Shown: in pieces, positions 27,746-36,581 of the stretch
How the letters are laid out: every line of letters begins with the position of its first letter
Numbering within the stretch: position 1 is the stretch's first letter
Program-made: the position numbers and the translations under genes
From: Paenibacillus albicereus
GTDB lineage: Bacteria; Bacillota; Bacilli; Paenibacillales; Paenibacillaceae
Length of the DNA stretch: 64,000 bases
Direction of reading: 5' to 3'
Assembly: GCF_012676905.1 (NCBI RefSeq)
Contig: NZ_CP051428.1
Location: 1,760,001-1,824,000 of the forward strand
Notes under the pieces: generated by a model
Told to the model about the DNA's origin: nothing
Seen by the model: only the letters and a program-made list of their open reading frames with translations
Database searches by the model: none

Positions 27746-29542
27746 GTGAACCTGAGACCGAAGCTTCTGCTCGCCTTCATCCTGCTCATCGTCGTGCCGG
27801 TTGCAGCGTCGGGCGTCGTGTCCTTCCTGTATTACGAGCATCTGATCGAGAAGAAATACAACGAGCAGACAGAGCTGACGATGAACGCGGTCGGCCGCAA
27901 CATCACGAACTTTTTCGACGAAATGAACCGCTTGACGGACGTGAACCTGACAAGCTCCGTCGTCCAGCATACGCTCAAGATCAACGCCGATCCGGGCGGA
28001 GGAGCCAGCTCCCTGATCGCGATCGGCCTGGCCGAGAAGGAGATGGGACCGCTGCTGTTCCAGAATCCGGCCATCAGCTACATCGCCCTCTACGCCAACA
28101 ACGGCGCGCTGTTCCGCTCGACGAGGAACGATCCGACGACGTTCAAGCCGATCGGCTACGACCGGCTGAGGCGCCACCCCTCCTATGAGGAGGCGGTCAA
28201 GCTCAACGCCAAGCCGCTCTGGATCGGCCCATACGAGCAGGAGGAGCTGACGGGCAAGGAGTTCGCGCTGTTCACCCAGATGAGGCTCGTCAAGGACCGC
28301 GAGAGCCTGAGCGACCTCGGCATCATGGTCACCCAGTTCAAGTCGTCGGGCGTGGACGAGATCCTGACGGACTTCAAGGGCAGCGAGGACGACGGCTCGC
28401 GCTACTATATCCTCAACCGCAACGGGCTCGTGCTGCTCGACAGCGAGACCGACATGGAGGGCAGCTACATCAGCAGCTCCAGCTATGCGGCGGCGAGTCC
28501 CGGCACGCCGTATGTGAGCGGACGGGCGGAGTTCCTCCACGTCGACAGCCTCGTCTCCTCCTACTGGCTCGGCATCAACGACTGGATGCTCGTCTCGGCC
28601 AAGCCGTGGAGCTCGCTCATGAGCGAGAACATCGCCTTCGTCAAATGGATCAGCCTGCTGACCGGCCTCAGCCTGCTGTCGGCCGTGCTGTTCAACGTCT
28701 TTTTCGTCAATCGGGTCGCGAAGTCGATCATCCGCGTCGTGCGCAAGATGCGGCTCGTCGAGCAGGGCCTGCTGGACATCCGCGTGCCGGTGCAGGGCAA
28801 GGACGAGACGGTGCTGCTCGGCAACAGCTTCAACAGCATGACCGAGCGGCTCGGTCGGCTGCTGACCGAGGTGAGGGAGGAGCAGATCCGCAAGCAGCGG
28901 GCCGAAATGATGCTCATGCAGGCGCAGATCAAGCCGCATTTCCTGTTCAACACGCTGGAGTCGATCAACGCGCTGGCCGCGCAGAACGAAGGGGCCAAGA
29001 TCATGCTGATGGTGCGCCGGCTCAGCCAGCTGCTGCGCACGAGCATGCACCAGAAGGAAGAGATCACCGTCCACGAGGAGCTCGAGCATGTCCGCAGCTA
29101 CCTCGAGATCCAGAAGTACCGGTTCGAGGATCTGTTCTCGTACGGAATGGACGTGGACGAGGGCGCGCTGGAATACCGCATCCTCAAGCTGACGCTGCAG
29201 CCGCTCGTGGAGAACAGCATCCAGCACGGCTTCGACGGGCTGGAACGTGCCGGCATCATCACGGTGCGGGTCGAGCTGCGTCCGGGCGCCATCATGCTGA
29301 CGGTCGAGGACAACGGCATCGGCATGGACGGACCGACGCTGCAGCGGGTGGCGGAGGGCAAGAAGGACGAGAAGTGGAGTCCGATGGAAGACGGAGAGCG
29401 GGGAGGGCTGGGCCTGCGCAACGTAGCGGACCGGCTGCGGATCCACTACGGACCTTCCTTCGGCATGATGATCTGCAGCAGCCCCGGCGAGGGGACGATC
29501 ATCCGCTGCACGATACCGCGCAATAAGGGGGACCTCGAATGA
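27746..29542 (+). CDS. YesM-type sensor histidine kinase
   Basis: A 598-residue membrane kinase starting at GTG, 12 bases after GAGAGGAG. Membrane segments lie at about residues 7-28 and 298-318, with an extracellular sensor between. A HAMP linker follows, then His398 in QIKPHFLFNTLES and the HATPase domain (QPLVENSIQHG, DNGIGM). The stop overlaps the regulator start by four bases. Confidence 0.93.
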   Translation: MNLRPKLLLAFILLIVVPVAASGVVSFLYYEHLIEKKYNEQTELTMNAVGRNITNFFDEMNRLTDVNLTSSVVQHTLKINADPGGGASSLIAIGLAEKEMGPLLFQNPAISYIALYANNGALFRSTRNDPTTFKPIGYDRLRRHPSYEEAVKLNAKPLWIGPYEQEELTGKEFALFTQMRLVKDRESLSDLGIMVTQFKSSGVDEILTDFKGSEDDGSRYYILNRNGLVLLDSETDMEGSYISSSSYAAASPGTPYVSGRAEFLHVDSLVSSYWLGINDWMLVSAKPWSSLMSENIAFVKWISLLTGLSLLSAVLFNVFFVNRVAKSIIRVVRKMRLVEQGLLDIRVPVQGKDETVLLGNSFNSMTERLGRLLTEVREEQIRKQRAEMMLMQAQIKPHFLFNTLESINALAAQNEGAKIMLMVRRLSQLLRTSMHQKEEITVHEELEHVRSYLEIQKYRFEDLFSYGMDVDEGALEYRILKLTLQPLVENSIQHGFDGLERAGIITVRVELRPGAIMLTVEDNGIGMDGPTLQRVAEGKKDEKWSPMEDGERGGLGLRNVADRLRIHYGPSFGMMICSSPGEGTIIRCTIPRNKGDLE

Positions 29543-31149
29543 CGGGCAAGGTCATGATTGTCGACGACGAGCCGCATATCACGCGCAACCTCGAGAAGGT
29601 CATCCCGTGGGAGATGCTCGGCCTCGAGGTGGCGGCGACGGCCAAAAATGGAAGGGAGGCGCTGGAGGCGCTGCAAGGCGGCGGGTTCGACCTGCTGCTC
29701 TGCGACATCCGCATGCCGGTCATGGACGGCATGACGCTCGTCAAGACGATTCGCGACACCGGCATGGACCTGGACATCATCATGCTGTCGGGCTATCAGG
29801 ATTTCAGCTACACCCGCACGGCGATCCAGTACGGCGTGCAGGACTACATCCTCAAGCCGATCCCCTACGACGAGCTGACCGGCGTCATCGCCCGCGTCAT
29901 GAGCCAGCGGCGCGCCCGGCAGCGGCAGCAGCAGGACGAGCGCGTCCGCATGAGCGCCGTCCTCGACCTCGCCAACGAAAAGGTGCTGTTCGACGTGCTC
30001 AAGGACTACACCGACGTGTCGCACAACCACTGGCTCGTCGCCGAGGACGAGCATGAGCTGTCCGGGCGCTCGTACCTGCTGCTCGTGCTGGACATGGATG
30101 CCGGCGCGGAGGAGGCCAAGGATTGGCGGGAGTGGAACGACAAGGAGCGCAAGCTGTGGAACTTCGCGGTCGCCAACGTGCTGCGGGAGTCGCTGCGGCG
30201 CAGCGGCATGCGCCATGCCGTCATTCAGATGCGCGACGGCGAATGGTGCGTGCTCGCCGCGATGAAGGAAGGCTATCTTTTCGACAGAGGCGAGACCGCC
30301 CAGTGGATCGAAAAGCTGCTGGAGGAAATCCGCCGGCATGTCAAGCTGAGCCTGCATGCCGGCGTGTGGGGCGACCTCGTCGACATGAAAGGGCTCTCGA
30401 GCGCTTACAAGCGGGTGCACCGTTCGATGCAGCTCGATCCGGAAGCCGAGCGGATTCGCTTCTTCAGCGGGGAGGCTCTGCCGCAAAACGTTTCGCATGA
30501 GGTGCTCTGGTCCAGCTCCGAACGGATTCTGGAGGCGCTCAAGCGCGGCCATGCGCAGGACGTCAACGAGGAGATGAAGCTGCTCTCCTCGCGGCTGCAG
30601 TCGCTCGGCACGCCGGAGCTCGGCCGCATCAAGCCGGTGCTGCACTACTTCGCGCTCCATCTGATGCGGGAGATGAAGGAGATGCAGCTGCTCGGCAAGG
30701 AGCAGGAGGAAGCGCTGTGGCGCAAGCTGGACCGGCGCATCAGCGCCAAAGACCTGCTCAGCGTCATCCGGCAGACGGCCGACGCGGGTCTCGCCGGCTC
30801 GAGCGACAAGAAAAAGCATTCCGAGCGCACGATCGCCGAGGCCAAGGCCTACCTCGACCGCAACCTGTACCGGGACATCGGCGTCGAGGAGGCGGCGACC
30901 CGCGTCGGGCTTAGCACCTCGTACTTCAGCCTGCTGTTCAAGCAGACGTACGGGGAGACGTTCATCGAGTACGTCACGCGCCAGCGGATGGAGAAGGCGA
31001 AGCAGCTGCTGGAGCATACGTCCAAGAGCGTCGCCCAAATATCCAAGGAAGTCGGCTACTCGGAGCGCCGCTACTTCACCAAGGTCTTCATGAAATATAC
31101 CGGAGAAAACCCGACCGACTTCCGCGCAAGGCTCCAGCAGCCCGGATGA
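29539..31149 (+). CDS. YesN-type response regulator
   Basis: A 536-residue regulator. The receiver has Asp56 in LLCDIRMP and a Lys in LKPIP. A long central region is followed by a C-terminal AraC domain (GVEEAATRVGLSTSYFSLLF and YSERRYFTKVFMKYTG). It is translationally coupled to the kinase through the ATGA overlap. Likely targets are the promoter before the binding protein at 26.3 kb and the hexosaminidase gene. Confidence 0.93.
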   Translation: MTGKVMIVDDEPHITRNLEKVIPWEMLGLEVAATAKNGREALEALQGGGFDLLLCDIRMPVMDGMTLVKTIRDTGMDLDIIMLSGYQDFSYTRTAIQYGVQDYILKPIPYDELTGVIARVMSQRRARQRQQQDERVRMSAVLDLANEKVLFDVLKDYTDVSHNHWLVAEDEHELSGRSYLLLVLDMDAGAEEAKDWREWNDKERKLWNFAVANVLRESLRRSGMRHAVIQMRDGEWCVLAAMKEGYLFDRGETAQWIEKLLEEIRRHVKLSLHAGVWGDLVDMKGLSSAYKRVHRSMQLDPEAERIRFFSGEALPQNVSHEVLWSSSERILEALKRGHAQDVNEEMKLLSSRLQSLGTPELGRIKPVLHYFALHLMREMKEMQLLGKEQEEALWRKLDRRISAKDLLSVIRQTADAGLAGSSDKKKHSERTIAEAKAYLDRNLYRDIGVEEAATRVGLSTSYFSLLFKQTYGETFIEYVTRQRMEKAKQLLEHTSKSVAQISKEVGYSERRYFTKVFMKYTGENPTDFRARLQQPG

Positions 31150-31187
31150 AAAGGCTTCACTCCCGTCTGGATTATGATCGAACGTGC

Positions 31188-31196
31188 TGGTACAAT
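31188..31196 (+). promoter_or_regulatory. Possible extended -10 promoter before the hexosaminidase
   Basis: TGGTACAAT (TGN plus -10-like TACAAT) lies 57 bases before the start codon. The 104-base gap after the regulator gene also contains GATC-centred inverted sequence (GACGATC...CGATC). Weak evidence. Confidence 0.35.
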
Positions 31197-31253
31197 CAGG
31201 GGTGACGATCTTTATTTCGATCATTTTTTGAAGAAGGGCAGGCAAAAATCATC

Positions 31254-32879
31254 ATGAACATGATTGAATCAGTCAATTCTTCATCGAAGCCATACGCCGG
31301 CTGGACGCTGAAGGAGAAGGCGGCCCAGCTGTTCGTCTTCGGCTTCCACGGCAAGCAGCCGTCCCAGGACATCCTGGACATCATCGAGGGGCATGGCGTC
31401 GGAGGCGTCATCTACTTCACGCGCAACATCGACGATGCCCGGCAGGTGCACGAGCTGTCCTCGCAGCTGCACCGGGCCGCTTCGGAGGCGGGACGACCGC
31501 CGCTGCTCGTGAGCATCGACCAGGAAGGCGGCATGGTGGCGCGCATCGTCGACGGCGTGACGCTCATGCCGGGCAACATGGCGCTCGGCGCTGCGGCTTC
31601 CCGCGATGGCGCCTATGAAACAGCGCGCATCTGCGGCGAGGAGCTGCGCCTGCTGGGCGTCAACCTCAACTTCGCGCCATGCCTCGACGTCAACAACAAT
31701 CCGGACAATCCGGTCATCAACGTCCGCTCCTACGGCGATCGTCCGGAGCTCGTATCCGAGCTCGGCGCGGCCGCAGTCCAAGGGTTCCAGTCCTCCGGCG
31801 TGGCCGCTACGGTCAAGCACTTCCCGGGCCACGGCGACACGAGCGTCGACTCGCATCACGCGCTGCCGGTCGTCGCGCACGACCGCCAGCGTCTGGAGGA
31901 GATCGAGCTGCCGCCGTTCCGCGCGGCCATCGCGGCCGGCGCCGACGTCATCATGACCGCGCATATCTGCCTGCCCGCCCTCGACCCGAGCGGCGTGCCG
32001 TCCACGCTGTCGAAGCCGGTGCTGACCGGACTGCTGCGCGGCGAGCTCGGCTATGACCGCGTCATCGTCACCGACTGCCTGGAGATGGACGCGATCGACA
32101 AGACATACGGTCCGGGCGAAGGCTCCGTACGCGCGATCGAGGCCGGAGCGGACCTCGTCCTCATCAGCCACAACATCGACAAGCAGCTGGCCGGACTGGA
32201 CGCGGTCGTTCGGGCCGTCGAGGAAGGGCGCTTGTCCGAGGAGCGGCTGGAGCAGTCGCTGGACCGGATTCTTTCGCTGAAGGAGAAGCTCGGCGCAGCG
32301 GAGGCGCCGGCTCCGTGGGAGCAGAGCTCGCCGCGCATCGGCACGCCGGAGCACCGGGCTGTCGCCGAGCGCTGGAGCGAGGCTTCGTTGACGCTCGTCA
32401 AGAACGAGGGCGGCCTGCTGCCGCTGCCGGCCGAGGGGCGCACGCTCGTGCTCTGGCCGGAGATCAAGGCGGTATCGGTCGCCGACGAGATGCTCTCCGG
32501 CGACGGCACGCTCGGCAGCTGGCTGTCGAAGCTGCTCCCGAACGTCGAGGAGCGCCGCCACGACGACGCCACTGCGCTCGACGGACTGGATGCGTTCGAC
32601 CGCATCGTATTCGTCAGCTACGACGCCTCCAAGCATCCGCAGGAGCTTGAGCTCGCCGAGCGGCTGCTCCAGGTCGCCGGCGACCGCACGGTCGCCGTCT
32701 CGGTGCGCAATCCGCTGGACTTGACCCGGTTCCCGTCCGTGCAGGCTTTCCTCGCCGTCTACGAGTGCCGTCCGCTGGCGCTCCGCTCCGCCGCCAAGGC
32801 TCTTGCGGGCGAGCTGACGCCGGCCGGCAAGCTGCCGATGGCGCTGAGCGAGGCGTATCCGTTCGGCTTCGGGCTGTAG
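31254..32879 (+). CDS. nagZ: GH3 beta-N-acetylhexosaminidase (NagZ-like)
   Basis: A 541-residue cytoplasmic or surface-associated glycosidase; no signal peptide is seen. The NagZ signature KHFPGHGDTSVDSH is present with the catalytic Asp199/His201 dyad, and the nucleophile is the Asp of VTDCLEMDAI. After the TIM barrel there is a C-terminal alpha/beta domain, as in the longer Bacillus NagZ. NagZ releases GlcNAc from muropeptides and chitobiose-type substrates. The ribosome binding site is weak (AAGGGCAGG, 14 bases upstream). It follows the kinase/regulator pair and is followed by a terminator. Substrate other than muropeptides is possible. Confidence 0.9.
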   Translation: MNMIESVNSSSKPYAGWTLKEKAAQLFVFGFHGKQPSQDILDIIEGHGVGGVIYFTRNIDDARQVHELSSQLHRAASEAGRPPLLVSIDQEGGMVARIVDGVTLMPGNMALGAAASRDGAYETARICGEELRLLGVNLNFAPCLDVNNNPDNPVINVRSYGDRPELVSELGAAAVQGFQSSGVAATVKHFPGHGDTSVDSHHALPVVAHDRQRLEEIELPPFRAAIAAGADVIMTAHICLPALDPSGVPSTLSKPVLTGLLRGELGYDRVIVTDCLEMDAIDKTYGPGEGSVRAIEAGADLVLISHNIDKQLAGLDAVVRAVEEGRLSEERLEQSLDRILSLKEKLGAAEAPAPWEQSSPRIGTPEHRAVAERWSEASLTLVKNEGGLLPLPAEGRTLVLWPEIKAVSVADEMLSGDGTLGSWLSKLLPNVEERRHDDATALDGLDAFDRIVFVSYDASKHPQELELAERLLQVAGDRTVAVSVRNPLDLTRFPSVQAFLAVYECRPLALRSAAKALAGELTPAGKLPMALSEAYPFGFGL

Positions 32880-32927
32880 GGCGTCGGCATCAGCTCAGCT
32901 AGGATATGAAGTCTTTTGGAGTCGTTT

Positions 32928-32957
32928 AAGTCCTTCCTTCGGGCAGGACTTTTTTTT
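32928..32957 (+). terminator. Terminator after the hexosaminidase
   Basis: Stem AAGTCCT...AGGACTT with a TTCG-containing loop, followed by eight T residues. Confidence 0.88.
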
Positions 32958-32975
32958 GTAGCCGAGCAGGCCTTT

Positions 32976-33124
32976 GCACGAGCTTAATGGGAACGGCCGA
33001 ACGGGCCGCTGCGCGAGCTTAATCGGAAGGGCCGAACAGGTCGCTGCGCGAGCTTAATTGAATGGGCCGAACAGGTCGTTGCGCGAGCTTAATCGGATGG
33101 GCCGAACAAGCCGCTCCGCGAGCC
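32976..33124 (+). repeat. Tandem repeat, four 35-bp units
   Basis: Four consecutive 35-bp units (32976, 33011, 33046, 33081) share GCGCGAGCTTAATCGG and GGGCCGAACA, with a partial fifth unit at 33116 and a remnant before the first. Units differ by a few substitutions and no length changes. No reading frame of note; gene-free DNA. Confidence 0.85.
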
Positions 33125-33233
33125 GAGCCTTTCTCCGATTCCACTGGAAGCCGGATGCCTGGATTGCCCAACCTCCTATTCGGAGGCCATTCGTCTTCCA
33201 AGAGGACCGCTGCCGCTTCTCCAAAAGGCATCG
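33125..33233 (+). repeat. Dispersed hairpin element, copy A
   Basis: About 105 bp starting CCTTTCTCCGATTCC and ending CCGCTGCCGCTTCTCCA. The same skeleton occurs at 34260 (opposite strand) and 59150. The centre folds: GGAAG...CTTCC outer arms and an inner CCTCC/GGAGG stem. Gene-free; 33240-33470 beyond it holds nothing recognised. Confidence 0.7.
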
Positions 33234-33470
33234 GCTCGCTTCGCTTCCTTCGTCCCGCCGCCCGCCTTCACCCCCTTTATATAGGGGGGATCGTCTCCCG
33301 CATGCCCGGGAGACGGCAGCCTAGCCTTGCGCGCTGCGCTGGCCAAAGCCAACAAGCAAGCTTTCCAAGCTGCCTTCGGCCAGCAACTATTTCCCCATGC
33401 CACCAAGCTGGCCGGCCATCAATCCATGTTAACTGAGAAAACTCTCTCCGATTAAGAGAACAAGATTTAA

Positions 33471-34113
33471 GCGGAAAAACCGAGCAACTCGGGCGAGGGA
33501 GAGCAGGAACGAGGGAGTTACGCGGAAAAGCCGAGCAACTCGGGTGAGGGAGAGCAGGAACGAGAGAGTCACGCGAAAAAACCGAGCAACTCGGGTGAGG
33601 GAGAGCAGGAACGAGGGAGATACGCGGAAAAACCGAGCAACTCGGGCGAGGAAGAGCAGGAACGAGGGAATTACGCGGAAAAACCGAGCAACTCGAGCGA
33701 GGGAGAGCAGGAACGAGTGGAGTTGCGCGGAAAAACCGAGCAACTCGGGCAAGGAAGCGAAGGAACGAGGGAGTTACGCGGAAAAACCGAGCAACTCGGG
33801 TGAGGGAGAGCAGGAACGAGGGAGTTACGCGGAAAAACCGAGCAACTCGGGTGAGGGAGAGCAGGAACGAGGGAGTTGCGCGGAAGAACCGAGCAACTCG
33901 GGCGAGGAAGCTAAGGAACGAGTGGAGTTACGCGGAAAAACCGAGCAACTCGGGCGAGGGAGAGCAGGAACGAGTGGAGTTACGCGGAAGAACCGAGCAA
34001 CTCGGGCGAGGAAGCTAAGGAACGAGTGGAGTTACGCGGAAAAACCGAGCAACTCGGGCGAGGAAGCGAAGGAACGAGGGAGTTACGCGGAAAAACCGAT
34101 TAGCTCGGTAGTG
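33471..34113 (+). repeat. Tandem array of thirteen 51/52-bp units with a CCGAG/CTCGG palindrome
   Basis: Unit starts, measured at CCGAG, are 33480, 33531, 33582, 33633, 33684, 33736, 33787, 33838, 33889, 33941, 33993, 34045 and 34096. Twelve carry CCGAGCAACTCGG (one has CTCGAG) and the last CCGATTAGCTCGG, so a short stem is kept in each. Each unit also has ACGCGGAAAAA and GAGCAGGAACGAG. The mixture of 51 and 52 bp shifts any frame, so the array is not protein-coding. Confidence 0.9.
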
Positions 34114-34259
34114 AAGGCGGAGGTTCGGCATCGATTTCGACGCCATCGGTCTGCAGGCGGTTCATGTGTCGGAGAGGCCTCCACGCGAAGCGGCAAGTGT
34201 TCGGAGAGGGCTCCCGCGAAGCGCGAATGTTCAGGGACCGGGAGCGAAGCGAGGGCGGG

Positions 34260-34366
34260 GAGCTCGTGGAGAAGCGGCAGCGGTTCCCTTGGAGGCCGGA
34301 TTCCACCCCTGCTGGGGAATGGAATGAAAGGAATCTGGGCTCCAGGGAGATCGGAACGAGTCCCCG
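34260..34366 (-). repeat. Dispersed hairpin element, copy B
   Basis: Reverse-strand copy of the element at 33125 and 59150. On the minus strand GGAGCCCAGATTCC pairs with GGAATCCGGCCTCC (12 of 14), with an inner CCCC/GGGG stem. Compared with copy C one outer A-T pair has become G-C, a compensatory change. Confidence 0.7.
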
Positions 34367-34493
34367 CTCCGCGAAGCGGATTCGGATTCCCAAAGCTCCC
34401 GCTCCGAGAAGCGGCTCCGGATTCCCAAAGGCCCCGCTCCGAGAAGCGGCTCCGGTTCCACCTAAGTCCCGCCGCGCGAAGCGGCTCGATCCC
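34364..34493 (+). repeat. Four 35-bp units each with a CCGCT/AGCGG hairpin
   Basis: Hairpins CCGCTCCGCGAAGCGG, CCGCTCCGAGAAGCGG (twice) and CCGCCGCGCGAAGCGG lie at 34364, 34399, 34434 and 34469, exactly 35 bp apart, with GATTCCCAAAG between the first three. The period equals that of the 32976 array though the unit differs. Confidence 0.75.
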
Positions 34494-34592
34494 GGCTCAA
34501 TTTGCCGCGAAGCAAACCTATCCATTTTGCCCCCGTCCTGCGAAGCCATCCAGCACTTTTGCTCAAGCTCCGCCCAGGCGCCCGCATGAAAT

Positions 34593-34609
34593 TTTACACA
34601 AAGTTTACA
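34593..34609 (+). promoter_or_regulatory. PHO box (PhoP site) before phoR-phoP
   Basis: TTTACA, five bases, TTTACA: an exact 11-bp direct repeat of the TT(A/C/T)ACA motif bound by PhoP in Bacillus. It lies 77 bases before the phoR start codon and implies autoregulation. Confidence 0.7.
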
Positions 34610-34685
34610 ATACGCCTATGGCGCCCTTGACCTGCTGGAGGTACGATGAATGGATGAAATCAGATGACAGCGGGGAGATTGCGGC

Positions 34686-36476
34686 ATGAAGCGTTTTCGG
34701 GTTCGCCTCACGTGGATCATGATCGTCATGATCGGCCTGTCGGTCACGGCGGCCGGCTTGATGATGGGCAAGACCTACAAGGACAATCATATCGCCGCCC
34801 TCGAGGAAAGCATGCTCCGCGAGATGATGGTCATCAACGCCCATCTGGACTGGAGCCTGGCGGACAAGCCGGTGGAAGGGCAGGCGTATTTCAGCGAGCG
34901 CGCGAACGAGCTCAAGGAGCTCACCGGCGCGCGCGTCACGTTCATCCGCAAGGACGGCAAGGTGCTCGGCGATTCGGACTCCGATCCGAACGGAATGGAC
35001 AACCATAGCGGGCGCAAGGAGGTGCTCGAGGCGGAAGCCGAGGGCTCCGGCCGGGCGATCCGCCACAGCGAGACGGTCGGGCAGAACATGCTCTATGTCG
35101 CCGTCGCCGCCGATCCGGGACGCCTGCCGTCCGATCTGATCCGGCTGTCCTACAGCCTGGAATCGGTCGAGATCAGCGTGAACAAGCTATGGACGGTGCT
35201 GATCGGCGGCCTCATCCTGCTCTTCCTGCTGTCGGCGGCCGTCAGCTACCGGGTGGCGCTCGGCCTGACGCGGCCGCTCGAGCAGATTACCGGCGCCGCG
35301 CGCCGCATCAAGGCCATGGACTATTCCGTACGGGTCGACATCCGCAGCAAAGACGAGATCGGCGAGCTCGGCACGGCGATCAACGCGATGGCCGAAGGGC
35401 TGCAGGTGCAGATGAACCGCATCCAGGAGAACGAGACGCAGCTGTACAGCGTCCTCGACAACATGACGAGCGGCATCGTCATGATCAATGCCGGCGGCCG
35501 CATGGTGCTGTTCAACCGGCGGGCCGAGGAGGTGCTCGGCTTCGAGCACCGCGAGATGGTCGGCAAGCATTACAGCGAGGTCAAGCAGCAGTACGAGCTG
35601 TCGCAATTCATCCAGCAGGGCATCGACAACCAGGAGCCGATGCACGACGAGATCACGTTCTATTTCCCGGAGGAAAGGCTGCTGGAGCTCAATCTCGTCC
35701 CGGTCTACGCCAGCGACGACCGCTACGGGGGCGCGCTGCTCGTGCTGCACGACGTCTCGGCGATCCGCCGCCTGGAGCGGATGCGCAGCGAGTTCGTCGC
35801 CAACGTCTCGCATGAGCTCAAGACGCCCGTTACGGCGATCAAAGGCTTCGCCGAGACGCTGCTCGGCGGCGCGGTGCACGATCCGGTCATGTCGCAGCAA
35901 TTCATGCAGATCATCTACGACGAGAGCGAGCGGTTAAACCGGCTCATCGGCGATATCCTCGAGCTGTCCAAGGTGGAGTCCAGGCGGGTGCCCCTGCAGC
36001 TGTCGCCGGTCGACCTGACCGCCTTCCTGCGCCGGTCGATCGAGGTCATGGAGCCGGAGGCGGCCAAAAAAGGCATCGCGCTGGAAGCCGTGATCGCCGA
36101 CGGCATCTTCCTGGAGGCGGACGAGGACCGGCTGCGCCAGATCGTCATCAATCTGCTGCAGAACGGAATCAACTACACGCCAGAGGGCGGCCAAGTCGCG
36201 GTATCCGCGTCGCTCGCGGTCCGGGAGGACGGGCTCGAGACGGTGCGCATCCGCATCAGCGACACCGGCATCGGCATTCCCAAGAAGGATCTTCCCCGCA
36301 TCTTCGAGCGGTTCTACCGGGTGGACAAAGCCCGCTCGCGCGTGAGCGGCGGCACCGGACTCGGCCTGTCGATCGTGAAGCATCTCGTGGAGCTGCACAA
36401 GGGCACGATCACGGTCGACAGCACGGTCGGCGTCGGAACGTCGTTCATTTTGGAGCTTCCCGTCATCCAGCCGTAG
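34686..36476 (+). CDS. phoR: PhoR-like sensor histidine kinase
   Basis: A 596-residue membrane kinase. Membrane segments lie at about residues 9-28 and 165-190; between them is an extracellular sensor domain. HAMP, PAS (about residues 245-350), HisKA with His376 in NVSHELKTP, and HATPase with N-box NLLQNGINYTPEGG and G1 box DTGIGIP follow, as in B. subtilis PhoR (579 residues). CGGGGAG lies before the ATG. It precedes the response regulator, the reverse of the usual phoP-phoR order. The PHO boxes before this gene and before pstS support phosphate sensing, though WalK/ResE-type kinases share the same layout. Confidence 0.85.
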   Translation: MKRFRVRLTWIMIVMIGLSVTAAGLMMGKTYKDNHIAALEESMLREMMVINAHLDWSLADKPVEGQAYFSERANELKELTGARVTFIRKDGKVLGDSDSDPNGMDNHSGRKEVLEAEAEGSGRAIRHSETVGQNMLYVAVAADPGRLPSDLIRLSYSLESVEISVNKLWTVLIGGLILLFLLSAAVSYRVALGLTRPLEQITGAARRIKAMDYSVRVDIRSKDEIGELGTAINAMAEGLQVQMNRIQENETQLYSVLDNMTSGIVMINAGGRMVLFNRRAEEVLGFEHREMVGKHYSEVKQQYELSQFIQQGIDNQEPMHDEITFYFPEERLLELNLVPVYASDDRYGGALLVLHDVSAIRRLERMRSEFVANVSHELKTPVTAIKGFAETLLGGAVHDPVMSQQFMQIIYDESERLNRLIGDILELSKVESRRVPLQLSPVDLTAFLRRSIEVMEPEAAKKGIALEAVIADGIFLEADEDRLRQIVINLLQNGINYTPEGGQVAVSASLAVREDGLETVRIRISDTGIGIPKKDLPRIFERFYRVDKARSRVSGGTGLGLSIVKHLVELHKGTITVDSTVGVGTSFILELPVIQP

Positions 36477-36581
36477 CGGAAAAGGGATCTTTTTGACTCG
36501 ACACGGGGCTGGTCATGTTAAGATGGAGATAACAATACCGAGAACGGACATCCGTTCCGGACGGCTGGAGGTTTGACGATC

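Noticed and set aside
26333-29446. A 1037-codon open frame on the minus strand
   Set aside because: It is the antisense shadow of the binding protein and kinase genes in GC-rich DNA. It is Arg/His/Asp-rich, has no ribosome binding site and resembles no family. The same applies to other long antisense frames, such as 401-2023, 7835-9811 and 22968-25820.
33471-34113. Possible CRISPR array
   Set aside because: Units are adjacent and similar along their whole length; there are no unique spacers of constant length and no cas genes.
33544-34689. A 381-codon repetitive frame
   Set aside because: It crosses the 51/52-bp array, changes reading phase at every 52-bp unit and runs through unrelated repeats; no start signal. 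It is repeat DNA, not a repeat protein.
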